Shown here one piece after another: positions 41,671 to 49,248 of a stretch of 64,000 nucleotides of DNA (position 1 is the first letter of the stretch; each line of letters starts with the position of its first letter). A model generated the notes under the pieces. That model worked only from the letters and a program-made list of their open reading frames with translations, searched no databases and had not been told where the DNA came from. The stretch covers positions 117,838-181,837 of the forward strand of contig NZ_RSCL01000012.1 in the NCBI RefSeq assembly GCF_003991905.1, given 5' to 3'. The DNA comes from Dulcicalothrix desertica PCC 7102 (GTDB lineage Bacteria; Cyanobacteriota; Cyanobacteriia; Cyanobacteriales; Nostocaceae). The position numbers were made by a program, and so were the translations under genes.

Positions 41671-41940
41671 ATGTCTAATAATTCTAATCAATCGATAAAA
41701 AGCAAATTTGCTCTAATTTTCGTTTCAACAATTTTTGCTGTAACCACTACCGTACCTGCTGGCGCAGCGAACCGTACAAGTGATTGGACTTGCTTACACA
41801 AATATACTGACCAACAACTGGGGCGTGTCATTATTTGGTGGGGACACAAACGCGAGGATGCTGCTTGGGCGTGTAATAGCTGGCTGCCTCAATGTGCTAA
41901 TAGTTATTGTCGAGCCATTAATACAATCACTGGGCGGTAG
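41671..41940 (+). CDS. Short secreted cysteine-containing peptide, family member 3
   Basis: 89 residues. MSNNSNQSIKSKFALIFVST ... PAGAA is a signal peptide with the same QSIKSK(L/F)ALIF core as members 1 and 2. The mature part, about 55 residues, is different: it has four or five cysteines (WTCLHKY, WACNSWLPQCANSYCRAI), likely disulfide-bonded. Weak AGAG ribosome site. Resembles secreted defence or signal peptides in form; no family assigned. Confidence 0.65.
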   Translation: MSNNSNQSIKSKFALIFVSTIFAVTTTVPAGAANRTSDWTCLHKYTDQQLGRVIIWWGHKREDAAWACNSWLPQCANSYCRAINTITGR

Positions 41941-41979
41941 ATTTAGCTTTTAAATTTTTTATTTTAACTGAGAATAACC

Positions 41980-42183
41980 ATGTATTTACAAATAGCTATT
42001 CCACCTCAAGTCTCTGGTAGTAAAGAAAATAATATTCCTGTGAATCCAATTGCCGGATATTTAATTGTATTAGCACCTTTGATATTTTTATTAACAATTA
42101 TTGCTTATCGTAAATGTAAAATTGCTATTTTTAGACTAAGTGTTGAAAAGCTAGAACGGATTTGGCTGTTAACTACAAAATAA
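41980..42183 (+). CDS. Short membrane peptide
   Basis: 67 residues with one helix (GYLIVLAPLIFLLTIIAYRK) and a basic C-terminal part (KCKIAIFRLSVEKLERIW). It follows the cysteine peptide by 39 bases and resembles in form the 36338 membrane peptide. Might be an immunity or anchoring partner; this is a guess based on position. The module C element follows at once. Confidence 0.5.
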   Translation: MYLQIAIPPQVSGSKENNIPVNPIAGYLIVLAPLIFLLTIIAYRKCKIAIFRLSVEKLERIWLLTTK

Positions 42184-42189
42184 GCAATG

Positions 42190-42318
42190 CAGTTTTATGC
42201 ACGTTTATGAGCATAAAAGTCACTGATACAAACGATATTAATTAGCTATTGTACTAAATAGGTAGAAAGTCCAATAACGAAATTTACCTCAAACAAACAA
42301 TTAATTAGGAGACATTCC
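42190..42318 (+). promoter_or_regulatory. Shared upstream module, copy C, before NHLP precursor
   Basis: CAGTTTTATGCACGTTTATG then AGCATAAAAGTCACT (42190-42224) is the same as the start of copies A and B with two or three changes. The remaining leader is different, ending in TTAGGAGACATTCC before ATG 42319 (AGGAG ribosome site). The presence here links the RiPP precursor with the short secreted peptides. Confidence 0.65.
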
Positions 42319-42936
42319 ATGACAACGATTGCAAATATTGAAAAAGTTCAAGAAGTTCTAGCTCTAGCTTGGATTGATGAATCACTGAAAAATAAGCTGC
42401 TGAACAATCCCAAGTCTATTTTTGTTGAATACGGGCTGGAATTTCCCAGTTTCGTGGAGGTGCAAGTGCATGAAAATACATCTAATTTGATCAACTACGT
42501 ATTGCCACAAGCAAATGAAATACCCGAAGGAATAGATATAGAGGAGATTGAACCATTAGCAGGACAAGTGATCAAGCTAGCATTAACCAATGAAACCTTC
42601 AAAACTCTACTATTGAGCGAGCCAAAGTCTGCTATCGCAGAAGCAACAAGTCTGACATTACCGACATCATTGGAGATTCGAGTTTACGAAGACACACCCA
42701 CGGTTAAACATCTGGTTTTGCCTGTCAATCCTGCCAGTGAGGAGTTGAGCGATCTTGAATTGGAAGCGATTGCAGGAGGAGGGGCTAAACCTTTTGGAGT
42801 TGAATCAGCTCCCTCAGAGACATTAAGGCCATACACAGCTCCGCAACCTGTTTTTAAGGTTTCAGCTATTGATAGACAACAGGGGGCATTTGTCAAGCAA
42901 TCGCAGCAAGAAAGAGGGCTGAGAATTAACCTATAA
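42319..42936 (+). CDS. NHLP-type (proteusin-like) RiPP precursor with two leader domains
   Basis: 205 residues. Two tandem nitrile-hydratase-like leader units: residues 8-65 (LALAWIDESLKNKLLNNPKS, VEYGLEFPSFVEVQVHENT, LINYVLPQ) and 82-141 (KLALTNETFKTLLLSEPKSA, LTLPTSLEIRVYEDTP, KHLVLPV). Then LSDLELEAIAGG, the double-Gly cleavage site at 153-154. The core is about 51 residues (GAKPFGVESAPSETLRPYTA ... RGLRINL) with three Lys (157, 180, 193) and four Arg. Cleaved by the C39 exporter encoded downstream. Duplication of the leader is unusual and probably internal. Precursor for the GNAT next door (63 bases away) by inference. Confidence 0.85.
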   Translation: MTTIANIEKVQEVLALAWIDESLKNKLLNNPKSIFVEYGLEFPSFVEVQVHENTSNLINYVLPQANEIPEGIDIEEIEPLAGQVIKLALTNETFKTLLLSEPKSAIAEATSLTLPTSLEIRVYEDTPTVKHLVLPVNPASEELSDLELEAIAGGGAKPFGVESAPSETLRPYTAPQPVFKVSAIDRQQGAFVKQSQQERGLRINL

Positions 42937-42999
42937 GGCACAGCAGATTTCAGCAGCACCACCCACCTTTTGTAAAGGGTATTAAGAAGCCATCCTAAA

Positions 43000-43980
43000 A
43001 TGTACACATTCAATTGCCTTGATAATGCGTTTACTGCGATCTCGTATCAGCCATTCACGTTTCCGCTTTACCGATGGCGCCTGCAAGAATTAAAACTGGC
43101 GCCCTCGACTGTGGCGATCGCTGCTTCTGATGCTGCCAATCAACCGATTGGTTTAGCTCTAGCAGAGATTCGCCCATCGGGGCAATCGGCGGAAGTACTT
43201 TCCATTTTTGTGCAACCAACTCACCGTCAACAAGGAGTAGGCGCCGCACTTTTGGAGAGGTTGACAGCAGAATTAAGTTTGCGTGGTTGCTCCAGCGCGC
43301 ATTTTATTTATACGACGGGACAACCAACCACAAAAGCTCTGGAACGTTTGTTGCAAAAGGGTAACTGGACATTGCCCCAACCTCGGATGTTGGTCTGTCG
43401 GTCTAGTACTGAAATCATCGCCAATGCCCCCTGGATGCGGCGGCAAACCCTACCTTCGGTTTATGAAATTTTCCCTTGGCAGGATATTACAACCGCCGAG
43501 TGTCTTGCAATTCAACAAACGCAGGCATCGTCTCCCTGGATTCCCAGAGATTTGTATCCATTTCAACCAGAAAAAAACTTAGAGCCGTTGAATAGCTTGG
43601 GTTTACGTTATCAGGGACAAGTTGTGGGCTGGATGATTACCCATCGTCTGGCGCCAGACACCATTCGATATTCCTACGGTTTTATCCGGCAGGATTTGCA
43701 AAAAATGGGGCGGTTGATTTCTCTGATTGCCAATGCGATTCAGCTTCAAATCGATGCTGAAAATATTCCGAATGGGATTTGGGTAGTTTCTTGCTCGCGC
43801 GCTCCCATGCTTCAGTTTGTGAGAAAACATATGGCGCCATATTTAACCTCAATTGAGGAGACCAGGGGTTGCTTCAAATCTCTGATCAACGATGCGAGCC
43901 AACCAACTACATCAGTTCAAATTGCTGATCGTGAAACGTTAATTATAGAAAAACCCACCGCCTGCGTCACCTACTCATGA
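43000..43980 (+). CDS. Double-domain GNAT acyltransferase, candidate RiPP-modifying enzyme
   Basis: 326 residues. The N-terminal half is a GNAT fold with EVLSIFVQPTHRQQGVGAAL (acyl-CoA-binding motif A: Q/RxxGxG/A). The second half also resembles a GNAT domain (GLRYQGQVVGWMITHRLAP, FIRQDLQKMGRLISLIANAI) with a weaker motif. Double GNAT enzymes of this size beside NHLP or Nif11 precursors attach fatty-acyl chains to Lys or ornithine side chains in selidamide-type peptides. Gene order suggests that role here; the acyl chain and residue cannot be read. It follows the precursor by 63 bases with the same direction. Confidence 0.75.
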   Translation: MYTFNCLDNAFTAISYQPFTFPLYRWRLQELKLAPSTVAIAASDAANQPIGLALAEIRPSGQSAEVLSIFVQPTHRQQGVGAALLERLTAELSLRGCSSAHFIYTTGQPTTKALERLLQKGNWTLPQPRMLVCRSSTEIIANAPWMRRQTLPSVYEIFPWQDITTAECLAIQQTQASSPWIPRDLYPFQPEKNLEPLNSLGLRYQGQVVGWMITHRLAPDTIRYSYGFIRQDLQKMGRLISLIANAIQLQIDAENIPNGIWVVSCSRAPMLQFVRKHMAPYLTSIEETRGCFKSLINDASQPTTSVQIADRETLIIEKPTACVTYS

Positions 43981-43989
43981 ATTAATTAT

Positions 43990-44165
43990 GCAGTTTTCTG
44001 CAATCAGGCAATCACATTCATGCATTATCCAGGTATTAATACTGCACACAAACAAGCAGAAAAGGTAGATGTATAGCATTTTCATAAAGAATAGTATTGG
44101 TATTAAGAAAGAGCAAAGGAGTAACAAACAAGCGCTCACCTTGCATTTCCCAAAAACTCTATAGT
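43990..44165 (+). promoter_or_regulatory. Shared upstream module, copy E
   Basis: GCAGTTTTCTGCAATCAGGC, TTCATGCATTATCCAGG, CTGCACACAAACAAGC, AGAAAAGGTAGATGTATAG, AATAGTATTGGTATTAAG, GAGTAACAAACAAGCGCTCA, CCTTGCATTTCCCAAAAACTC. Same order as copy D (41481) and, at the end, as copy B. Stands between the GNAT gene and the short gene at 44291. Confidence 0.6.
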
Positions 44166-44290
44166 ATTGATTTGCCAAAATCAGATTTGTGTCAATGATT
44201 AATTCCTAAAAAGTTGTCTATGAAGACAAAATTGTCCAAATTACAATGCTACTAAAAACTTACAAACTTAGACTCAAAAAAGGAAATCAG

Positions 44291-44569
44291 ATGTTTAATC
44301 AACGTTTTTTGGCTGTCTTTTTCGCTGTAACAACTGTAACGACAACTATTGCTGTTAATGTTTCTCCATCATATGGTGGTGTGTTTAGTCTATTTCGTAA
44401 AATTCAACCCTGTGCAAAAAAAGTAGGAGGTAATGTTAAAAAAGTTCCTCAAAGAAATACATACGGAGAAGATGCAATTAATGCTGGAAAAACTGGTTAC
44501 CAGATTTACGATGGCGTTAAAAAAAATGAGTCTTCCAATAATTCGCGGGAAGAACAAAGAAGAAGATAA
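44291..44569 (+). CDS. Short secreted protein in the RiPP locus
   Basis: 92 residues from ATG 44291, with AAAAAGGAAATCAG before it. Signal peptide MFNQRFLAVFFAVTTVTTTI...SPSYG; mature part basic (CAKKVGGNVKKVPQRNTYG) and ending in REEQRRR. One cysteine. Behind module E, between the GNAT and the Nif11 precursor. Unknown role. Confidence 0.6.
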   Translation: MFNQRFLAVFFAVTTVTTTIAVNVSPSYGGVFSLFRKIQPCAKKVGGNVKKVPQRNTYGEDAINAGKTGYQIYDGVKKNESSNNSREEQRRR

Positions 44570-44575
44570 GGCTAT

Positions 44576-44612
44576 AGTCAGTAGCTTGCCTTCTGTATCC
44601 TACTGACTGATT
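44576..44612 (+). terminator. Hairpin after the 44291 gene
   Basis: AGTCAGTAG (44576-44584) pairs perfectly with CTACTGACT (44600-44608), loop of 15 bases, followed by GATTTTATT. A short T-run, so a moderate terminator between the secreted-protein gene and the Nif11 precursor. Confidence 0.55.
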
Positions 44613-44667
44613 TTATTCGCAATATTTTTTCAGTTCAAACAAAAACTTATCCATCAAGGAAAAATCC

Positions 44668-45135
44668 ATGTCAATCGAAAATGTCAATCAATTTTATCAA
44701 GTTGTATCACAAGACCCAGAACTACAACTACAGTTTCAATTTGCAACCGATGAGGAAAACCTGGTAAATATGGCGGTAGAACTGGGGCAACAACATGGCT
44801 ACAGTTTCACAAAAGAAGAAGTGATTCAAGCGATTGCCCTCGCCCAACCCTTTACGGAAACCACGGGCATGGTCGAACTTGCTGATGAGCAGTTGGAAGC
44901 AGTAGCAGGTGGATTTTGGTGGGCAGGCGTACCAGTATTTGGTCTGCTTGGAATTAGCGCTTTACAAATAGTCCAATTAGCAACAGGTCAAGAGAAGTCA
45001 CCAGGGGCTAGTCGAGCTGCCCCCAGTGGGTTTGGACTAAATCCAAAGCCTGAATCGAATCCGCCTATTACACTTGGAGAGCCGATTACACTTCCAGGGG
45101 TACCATCTAATCGTACCTTCACAATAGGTTATTAA
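44668..45135 (+). CDS. Nif11-like leader RiPP precursor
   Basis: 155 residues. Residues 1-70 match the Nif11-type leader (MSIENVNQFYQVVSQDPELQ ... GYSFTKEEVIQAIA). ELADEQLEAVAGG is the double-Gly cleavage site (81-82). The core (73 residues) starts FWWAGVPVFGLLGISALQIV, strongly hydrophobic, then Pro-rich (NPKPESNPPITLGEPITLPG) and lacks Cys, so lanthionines are unlikely. Ribosome site AAGGAAAAATCC. Second substrate of the same exporter by inference. Confidence 0.8.
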   Translation: MSIENVNQFYQVVSQDPELQLQFQFATDEENLVNMAVELGQQHGYSFTKEEVIQAIALAQPFTETTGMVELADEQLEAVAGGFWWAGVPVFGLLGISALQIVQLATGQEKSPGASRAAPSGFGLNPKPESNPPITLGEPITLPGVPSNRTFTIGY

Positions 45136-45294
45136 ACTGGATTGGCGCTGCTGACTCATACTATAATTCTGTAGGATTTTGAGTCGTAGGGTGCGTTAGT
45201 TAGCCCACATCTTGGTGACTCATGAATCCTAGTTTATGGCAATAAAATCTCTGTGAACTCTCGTGATCTCTATGATAGGATGTATAAATTTTTT

Positions 45295-45322
45295 CACCAC
45301 AGAGACGCAGAGGGCACAGAGG
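45295..45322. repeat. CACAGAG-type dispersed repeat
   Basis: CACCACAGAGACGCAGAGGG then CACAGAGG. Strings of this type are widely dispersed between genes in cyanobacteria and are a mark of repeat insertion. Confidence 0.5.
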
Positions 45323-45366
45323 AAATAAAAGTTTTTATCCCAATGTTTTATCCACTCCTGAGCAGG

Positions 45367-45469
45367 CTAGTACCGTGCGGCGTAAATACGCCTACCATTT
45401 TCAAAGGCTGCAAACTGGGATTTCTTCAAGACTTCTAATGGTAGGTTTATTTCCGCCATGCTGTACTAG
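45367..45469. repeat. Small inverted-repeat element (MITE-like)
   Basis: Arms of about 33 bases: CTAGTACCGTGCGGCGTAAA...CCTACCATT at 45367 on, and its approximate complement AATGGTAGGTTTATTTCCGC...TGTACTAG ending at 45469, separated by about 35 bases. Both ends carry CTAG. It can fold into one long stem. Similar elements recur in Nostocales. Confidence 0.6.
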
Positions 45470-45576
45470 GTGCGTTAGTGCAGCAAAATGCAATCTCCTT
45501 CAATGATTAATGCGTTACGGTCTTCGCAACCTTCTCATTCCCCAATTTCCTATCACATTCCTTAACAGGCGCCCCT

Positions 45577-47016
45577 ATGTTTACGCAAAAGCATAATTTA
45601 TTCCGTAAAGAAGCATTAGAGAGAATTTCATCGCCTGAGCGACTCGATCAAATTATGCAAGTTGTCAGCTTCCAGAAATGGATTCCGCTGGCAGCGTTCG
45701 GTACAATAATCGCCGCAGGGGTAGCCTGGAGCGTGGTGGGTCGAATTCCAGTGACAGTCTCAGGACAGGGTGTATTGATTTTCCCTAGTAAAGTGATGCC
45801 GTTCCAAAGTCCGGGGGCAGGGCGCCTTCTTACCTTGAATGTTCGCGTTGGTGATATGGTCAAAAAAGGACAGGTAATTGCGATGCTCGACCAGGCGGAA
45901 CTGCAAAAGAGACTGCAACAGTCGCAGGCTAAACTTGGGCAACTTCTTTTGCAGTATAACAATGCTAACACTTTGCAACAGCAACGAATTGGGTTAGATC
46001 AAGTTGCACTACAACAGCAGCGAGCTACACTCTCAAACAGTTTGCAAACTCGGCGCTCAGTAAGTCCCTTGTTGCGCGATAAGGGTTTAGAATCTATTCG
46101 CAGCGACCGCCAAAACCTTCAGCAACGTTTGCAAACCACCCGTGAACTGCTACCGACGCTCAAACAGCGATTCGAGATTCGCCAGCAGTTATTAAAAGAA
46201 GGTGCAATTTCTGGGGATTCGGTGCTGCAAGCACGGCAAGAGTTTATTGATGCACAAACCAAAGTCAATGATGTTCAATCTCAACTCAAACAACTGGATG
46301 TCAAAGAAGCGGATGCACAACGGCAATTTCTAGAAAATCTCAACTCCATCCAAGAGATTCAGGCTCAGTTAAAAGAACTGGATACCAAAAAAGCCAGCCA
46401 AGCACAACAAGATTTAGATGCTGTAACCAATCGTAAAAAAGAGATACAGGAAACGCAACGAGAAATCGCTCAACTTGAACTGCAACTCAAAAACACTAGC
46501 CAAATTACTAGTAATTATACCGGACGGGTAATTGAACTCTCAACAACCCCCGGACAACTAATTGCTCAAGGAAACGCGCTTGGATCGATTGAGGCGCAAG
46601 AGCGTTCTGGCAAACTAATGAGTGTTACCTTTTTTGCCCCTGGCGAAGGCAAAAAGCTGAAACCCGGCATGAAACTCCAAATAACGCCCACTACTGTTAA
46701 GCGAGAAGAATTTGGGGGTATTGTCGGTACTGTCAGCAATATCTCCGCCTTTCCGGTCACACAAGAAGGCGCCGTCAGTTTAGTCGGTAGTGCCGAAGTG
46801 GTCAAAGGGTTGCTATCTCAAGGTCCACAACTTCAGGCATTTGCCACACTTCAGCCTGATACTTCCACTTTCAGTGGTTGGAAGTGGTCATCCTCTAAAG
46901 GTCCTCGCCAGAAAATTACCTCTGGCACCCCAACGACGGTGCGCGTCACTGTGGAAGAACGGGCGCCAATTTCGTTTGTATTTCCCATCCTCAAATCTTG
47001 GACGGGGGTTTACTAA
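45577..47016 (+). CDS. NHLM-system HlyD-family secretion adaptor
   Basis: 479 residues. One N-terminal membrane helix (WIPLAAFGTIIAAGVAWSVV), then a lipoyl-type domain (VTVSGQGVLIFPSKVMPFQS, VGDMVKKGQVIAMLDQAEL), a long coiled coil (about 105-310, Gln-rich), and the second lipoyl half (NYTGRVIELSTTPGQLIAQG). This is the membrane-fusion adaptor of the exporter. Two later genes complete it; the next starts 1 base after its stop. Exact partner TolC-like outer protein is not in the window. Confidence 0.88.
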   Translation: MFTQKHNLFRKEALERISSPERLDQIMQVVSFQKWIPLAAFGTIIAAGVAWSVVGRIPVTVSGQGVLIFPSKVMPFQSPGAGRLLTLNVRVGDMVKKGQVIAMLDQAELQKRLQQSQAKLGQLLLQYNNANTLQQQRIGLDQVALQQQRATLSNSLQTRRSVSPLLRDKGLESIRSDRQNLQQRLQTTRELLPTLKQRFEIRQQLLKEGAISGDSVLQARQEFIDAQTKVNDVQSQLKQLDVKEADAQRQFLENLNSIQEIQAQLKELDTKKASQAQQDLDAVTNRKKEIQETQREIAQLELQLKNTSQITSNYTGRVIELSTTPGQLIAQGNALGSIEAQERSGKLMSVTFFAPGEGKKLKPGMKLQITPTTVKREEFGGIVGTVSNISAFPVTQEGAVSLVGSAEVVKGLLSQGPQLQAFATLQPDTSTFSGWKWSSSKGPRQKITSGTPTTVRVTVEERAPISFVFPILKSWTGVY

Positions 47017-47017
47017 T

Positions 47018-49246
47018 ATGCAAATCCTACAAAAATGTATTCGGGCGCCAATACAATGGCTGAAACAGAAATGGATACGACGACGCAGACATACGCCCAC
47101 GCTACTCCAAATGGAAGCCGTCGAATGTGGTGCAGCAGCTTTAGGAATTATTCTCTACTACTACAAGCGTATCGTTCCCCTGGCTGAACTGCGGCAGAAG
47201 TGTGGCATTTCGCGCGACGGTAGCAAAGCCGCTAATATCCTTTTGGTCGCACGAAGCTATGGGCTGGAGGCAAAAGGACTTAAGACAGACCTGGAAAGGT
47301 TGCAGCAATTAGTTTGTCCTTACATTGTGTTTTGGAATTTAAACCATTTCTTGGTGGTCGAAGGATTCAGTAAAAGGCGTGTTTATCTCAATGATCCAGC
47401 TACAGGACCACGCACCGTTTCCCGCACAGAATTTGCAGAGTCGTTCACTGGCATTGTTCTGTCACTAAAACCTGGCACCGAGTTTCAACCGGGGGGAAAA
47501 AAGCCCAGTATTTTGCTATCACTCTGGGAACGACTACAGGGTTCATTGGGCACCTTAATCTACTGTGTGCTAGCAGGATTGCTACTGGTAATTCCAGGGT
47601 TGGCAATGGCGGCGTTTTCGCGCGTATTTGTAGATGACGTGTTAGTGCAAAATCGAGAGGAGTGGTTGCGACCACTAATTATTGGCATTTTGTTGACAGG
47701 CGTACTGAATGGTTTTTTGACACTGCTGGAGTTGCAGTTTCTGCGTCGGATGAAAATCAAGCTATCGGTCGGCATGTCAAGCCGCTTTTTGTGGCATATT
47801 CTACGTCTCCCAGTGAGCTTTTACGATCAACGGTTTGCTGGCGAAATTAGCAGCCGCTTCAGCTTGAATGATAATTTAGCTGGCATTCTTTCTGGACAGT
47901 TGGCAACTACTTTAATTTCAGTGGTAACGGTAGTTTTTTATGCGATAGTTATGCTGCAATATGATGTCGTTTTAACTGCCATTGGTATTGCGTTTGTCAT
48001 TATCAATATTATGGCTTGGAGATTTGTTTCACGCCGACAAGTAGACTCCAATATGCAATTGATGCAGGAGCAGGGCAAAGTAAGTGGTGTGGCAATCGCT
48101 GGGCTGCAAAGTATGGAAACCCTTAAAGCATCCGGGTTAGAGTCTGACTTCTTTGCTCGATGGGCAGGATACTACGCCAAATCTAACAATGTACAGCAAG
48201 CGCTTAACGTCTCGAACCAATCTCTGAACTTAGTACCATCGTTGCTATCAGCAATCGCCTCAATGCTACTACTGGTGATTGGTGGACTGCGGGTCATGGA
48301 TGGCGTTCTTAGCCTTGGTATGTTAGTGGCATTCCAGGGATTGATGCAACGGTTTATGGAACCCGTCAACACACTCGTCAGTTTAGCCAGCGATTTGCAA
48401 GTTGTGGAAGGGGATTTAAACCGTCTCGATGATGTGTTAAAAAATCCAATTGATCCGCAGTTGGCTCTTAATAAAGTAGCAGGCGCCATCACTCCCACCA
48501 AACTACAAGGCTACGTCGAACTTTGCAACCTCACCTTCGGCTACAACCGAGTTGCACCACCGTTGATTGAAAACTTCAATCTTTCACTCAAACCAGGACA
48601 ACGAATTGCGCTGGTGGGTAGTAGTGGGTCGGGTAAGTCAACTATTGCCAAGCTGATTTGTGGGCTATATGAACCGTGGCAGGGTGAAATTCGGTTCGAT
48701 GGGCGACTACGGTCACAAATTTCGCGCGCAGCAATTGTAACGGGGATTTCCCTTGTTGAGCAAGATATCGTCCTCTTTGGCGGCAGCATCCGGGATAACT
48801 TAACGCTTTGGGATTCAACGGTTCCCGAATCTGATTTAATTCGAGCTTGTCGAGATGCTGCCATTCATGAGGTGGTGCTGGCGCAACCAGGTGGCTACGA
48901 TGCGGACTTGTTAGAAGGGGCAACCAACTTAAGTGGTGGACAAAGACAACGCCTGGAAATCGCCCGCGCGCTAGTAAACAATCCCAGCGTGTTGGTAATG
49001 GATGAAGCCACAAGTGCGCTCGATGCTGAGACAGAGAACATTATCAATCAGAATCTTAGGCAGCGTAGTTGCACCTGTATCATCGTGGCACATCGCCTCA
49101 GCACCATTCGCGATTGTGATGAAATCATCGTTTTGGAGCGGGGAAAAGTGGTGCAGCGCGGCACCCATGAGGCATTACAACAGGTTGAAGGCGCCTATTT
49201 ACATTTGATTCGCAGCGAAGGGGAAGCTCTTGAGGAGAAAATTTAA
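47018..49246 (+). CDS. NHLM-type C39 peptidase / ABC exporter
   Basis: 742 residues; ATG 47018 follows the HlyD stop directly. The N-terminal C39 peptidase has its catalytic Cys in LLQMEAVECGAAALG and catalytic His in LNHFLVVEGF with NDPATGP as the Asp part. Six membrane helices and an ATPase domain follow with GSSGSGKS (Walker A), LSGGQRQRLE (signature) and LVMDEATSALD. It cuts leader peptides after Gly-Gly and pumps the core out, so it should handle the NHLP and Nif11 precursors upstream. Domain order is complete. Confidence 0.92.
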   Translation: MQILQKCIRAPIQWLKQKWIRRRRHTPTLLQMEAVECGAAALGIILYYYKRIVPLAELRQKCGISRDGSKAANILLVARSYGLEAKGLKTDLERLQQLVCPYIVFWNLNHFLVVEGFSKRRVYLNDPATGPRTVSRTEFAESFTGIVLSLKPGTEFQPGGKKPSILLSLWERLQGSLGTLIYCVLAGLLLVIPGLAMAAFSRVFVDDVLVQNREEWLRPLIIGILLTGVLNGFLTLLELQFLRRMKIKLSVGMSSRFLWHILRLPVSFYDQRFAGEISSRFSLNDNLAGILSGQLATTLISVVTVVFYAIVMLQYDVVLTAIGIAFVIINIMAWRFVSRRQVDSNMQLMQEQGKVSGVAIAGLQSMETLKASGLESDFFARWAGYYAKSNNVQQALNVSNQSLNLVPSLLSAIASMLLLVIGGLRVMDGVLSLGMLVAFQGLMQRFMEPVNTLVSLASDLQVVEGDLNRLDDVLKNPIDPQLALNKVAGAITPTKLQGYVELCNLTFGYNRVAPPLIENFNLSLKPGQRIALVGSSGSGKSTIAKLICGLYEPWQGEIRFDGRLRSQISRAAIVTGISLVEQDIVLFGGSIRDNLTLWDSTVPESDLIRACRDAAIHEVVLAQPGGYDADLLEGATNLSGGQRQRLEIARALVNNPSVLVMDEATSALDAETENIINQNLRQRSCTCIIVAHRLSTIRDCDEIIVLERGKVVQRGTHEALQQVEGAYLHLIRSEGEALEEKI

Positions 49247-49248
49247 CG

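Larger units (their letters stand above)
45136..45576. other. Intergenic region with dispersed repeats
   Basis: About 440 bases. Contains GTAGGGTGCGTTAGTTAGC (a string often repeated in cyanobacterial genomes and reused in part near 45470-45520), a CACCACAGAGACGCAGAGGG repeat at 45295-45322, and an inverted-repeat element at 45367-45469. The promoter of the exporter genes should lie in the last 100 bases. A 61-codon frame here is within the repeats and is not taken as a gene. Confidence 0.6.

Noticed and set aside
42319..45135. Lanthipeptide or thiopeptide cluster
   Set aside because: No LanM, LanB, cyclodehydratase or radical SAM gene is present, and the cores lack cysteine.
45253..45438. 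Small protein gene between Nif11 precursor and HlyD
   Set aside because: The frame lies inside two dispersed repeats and has no ribosome site.
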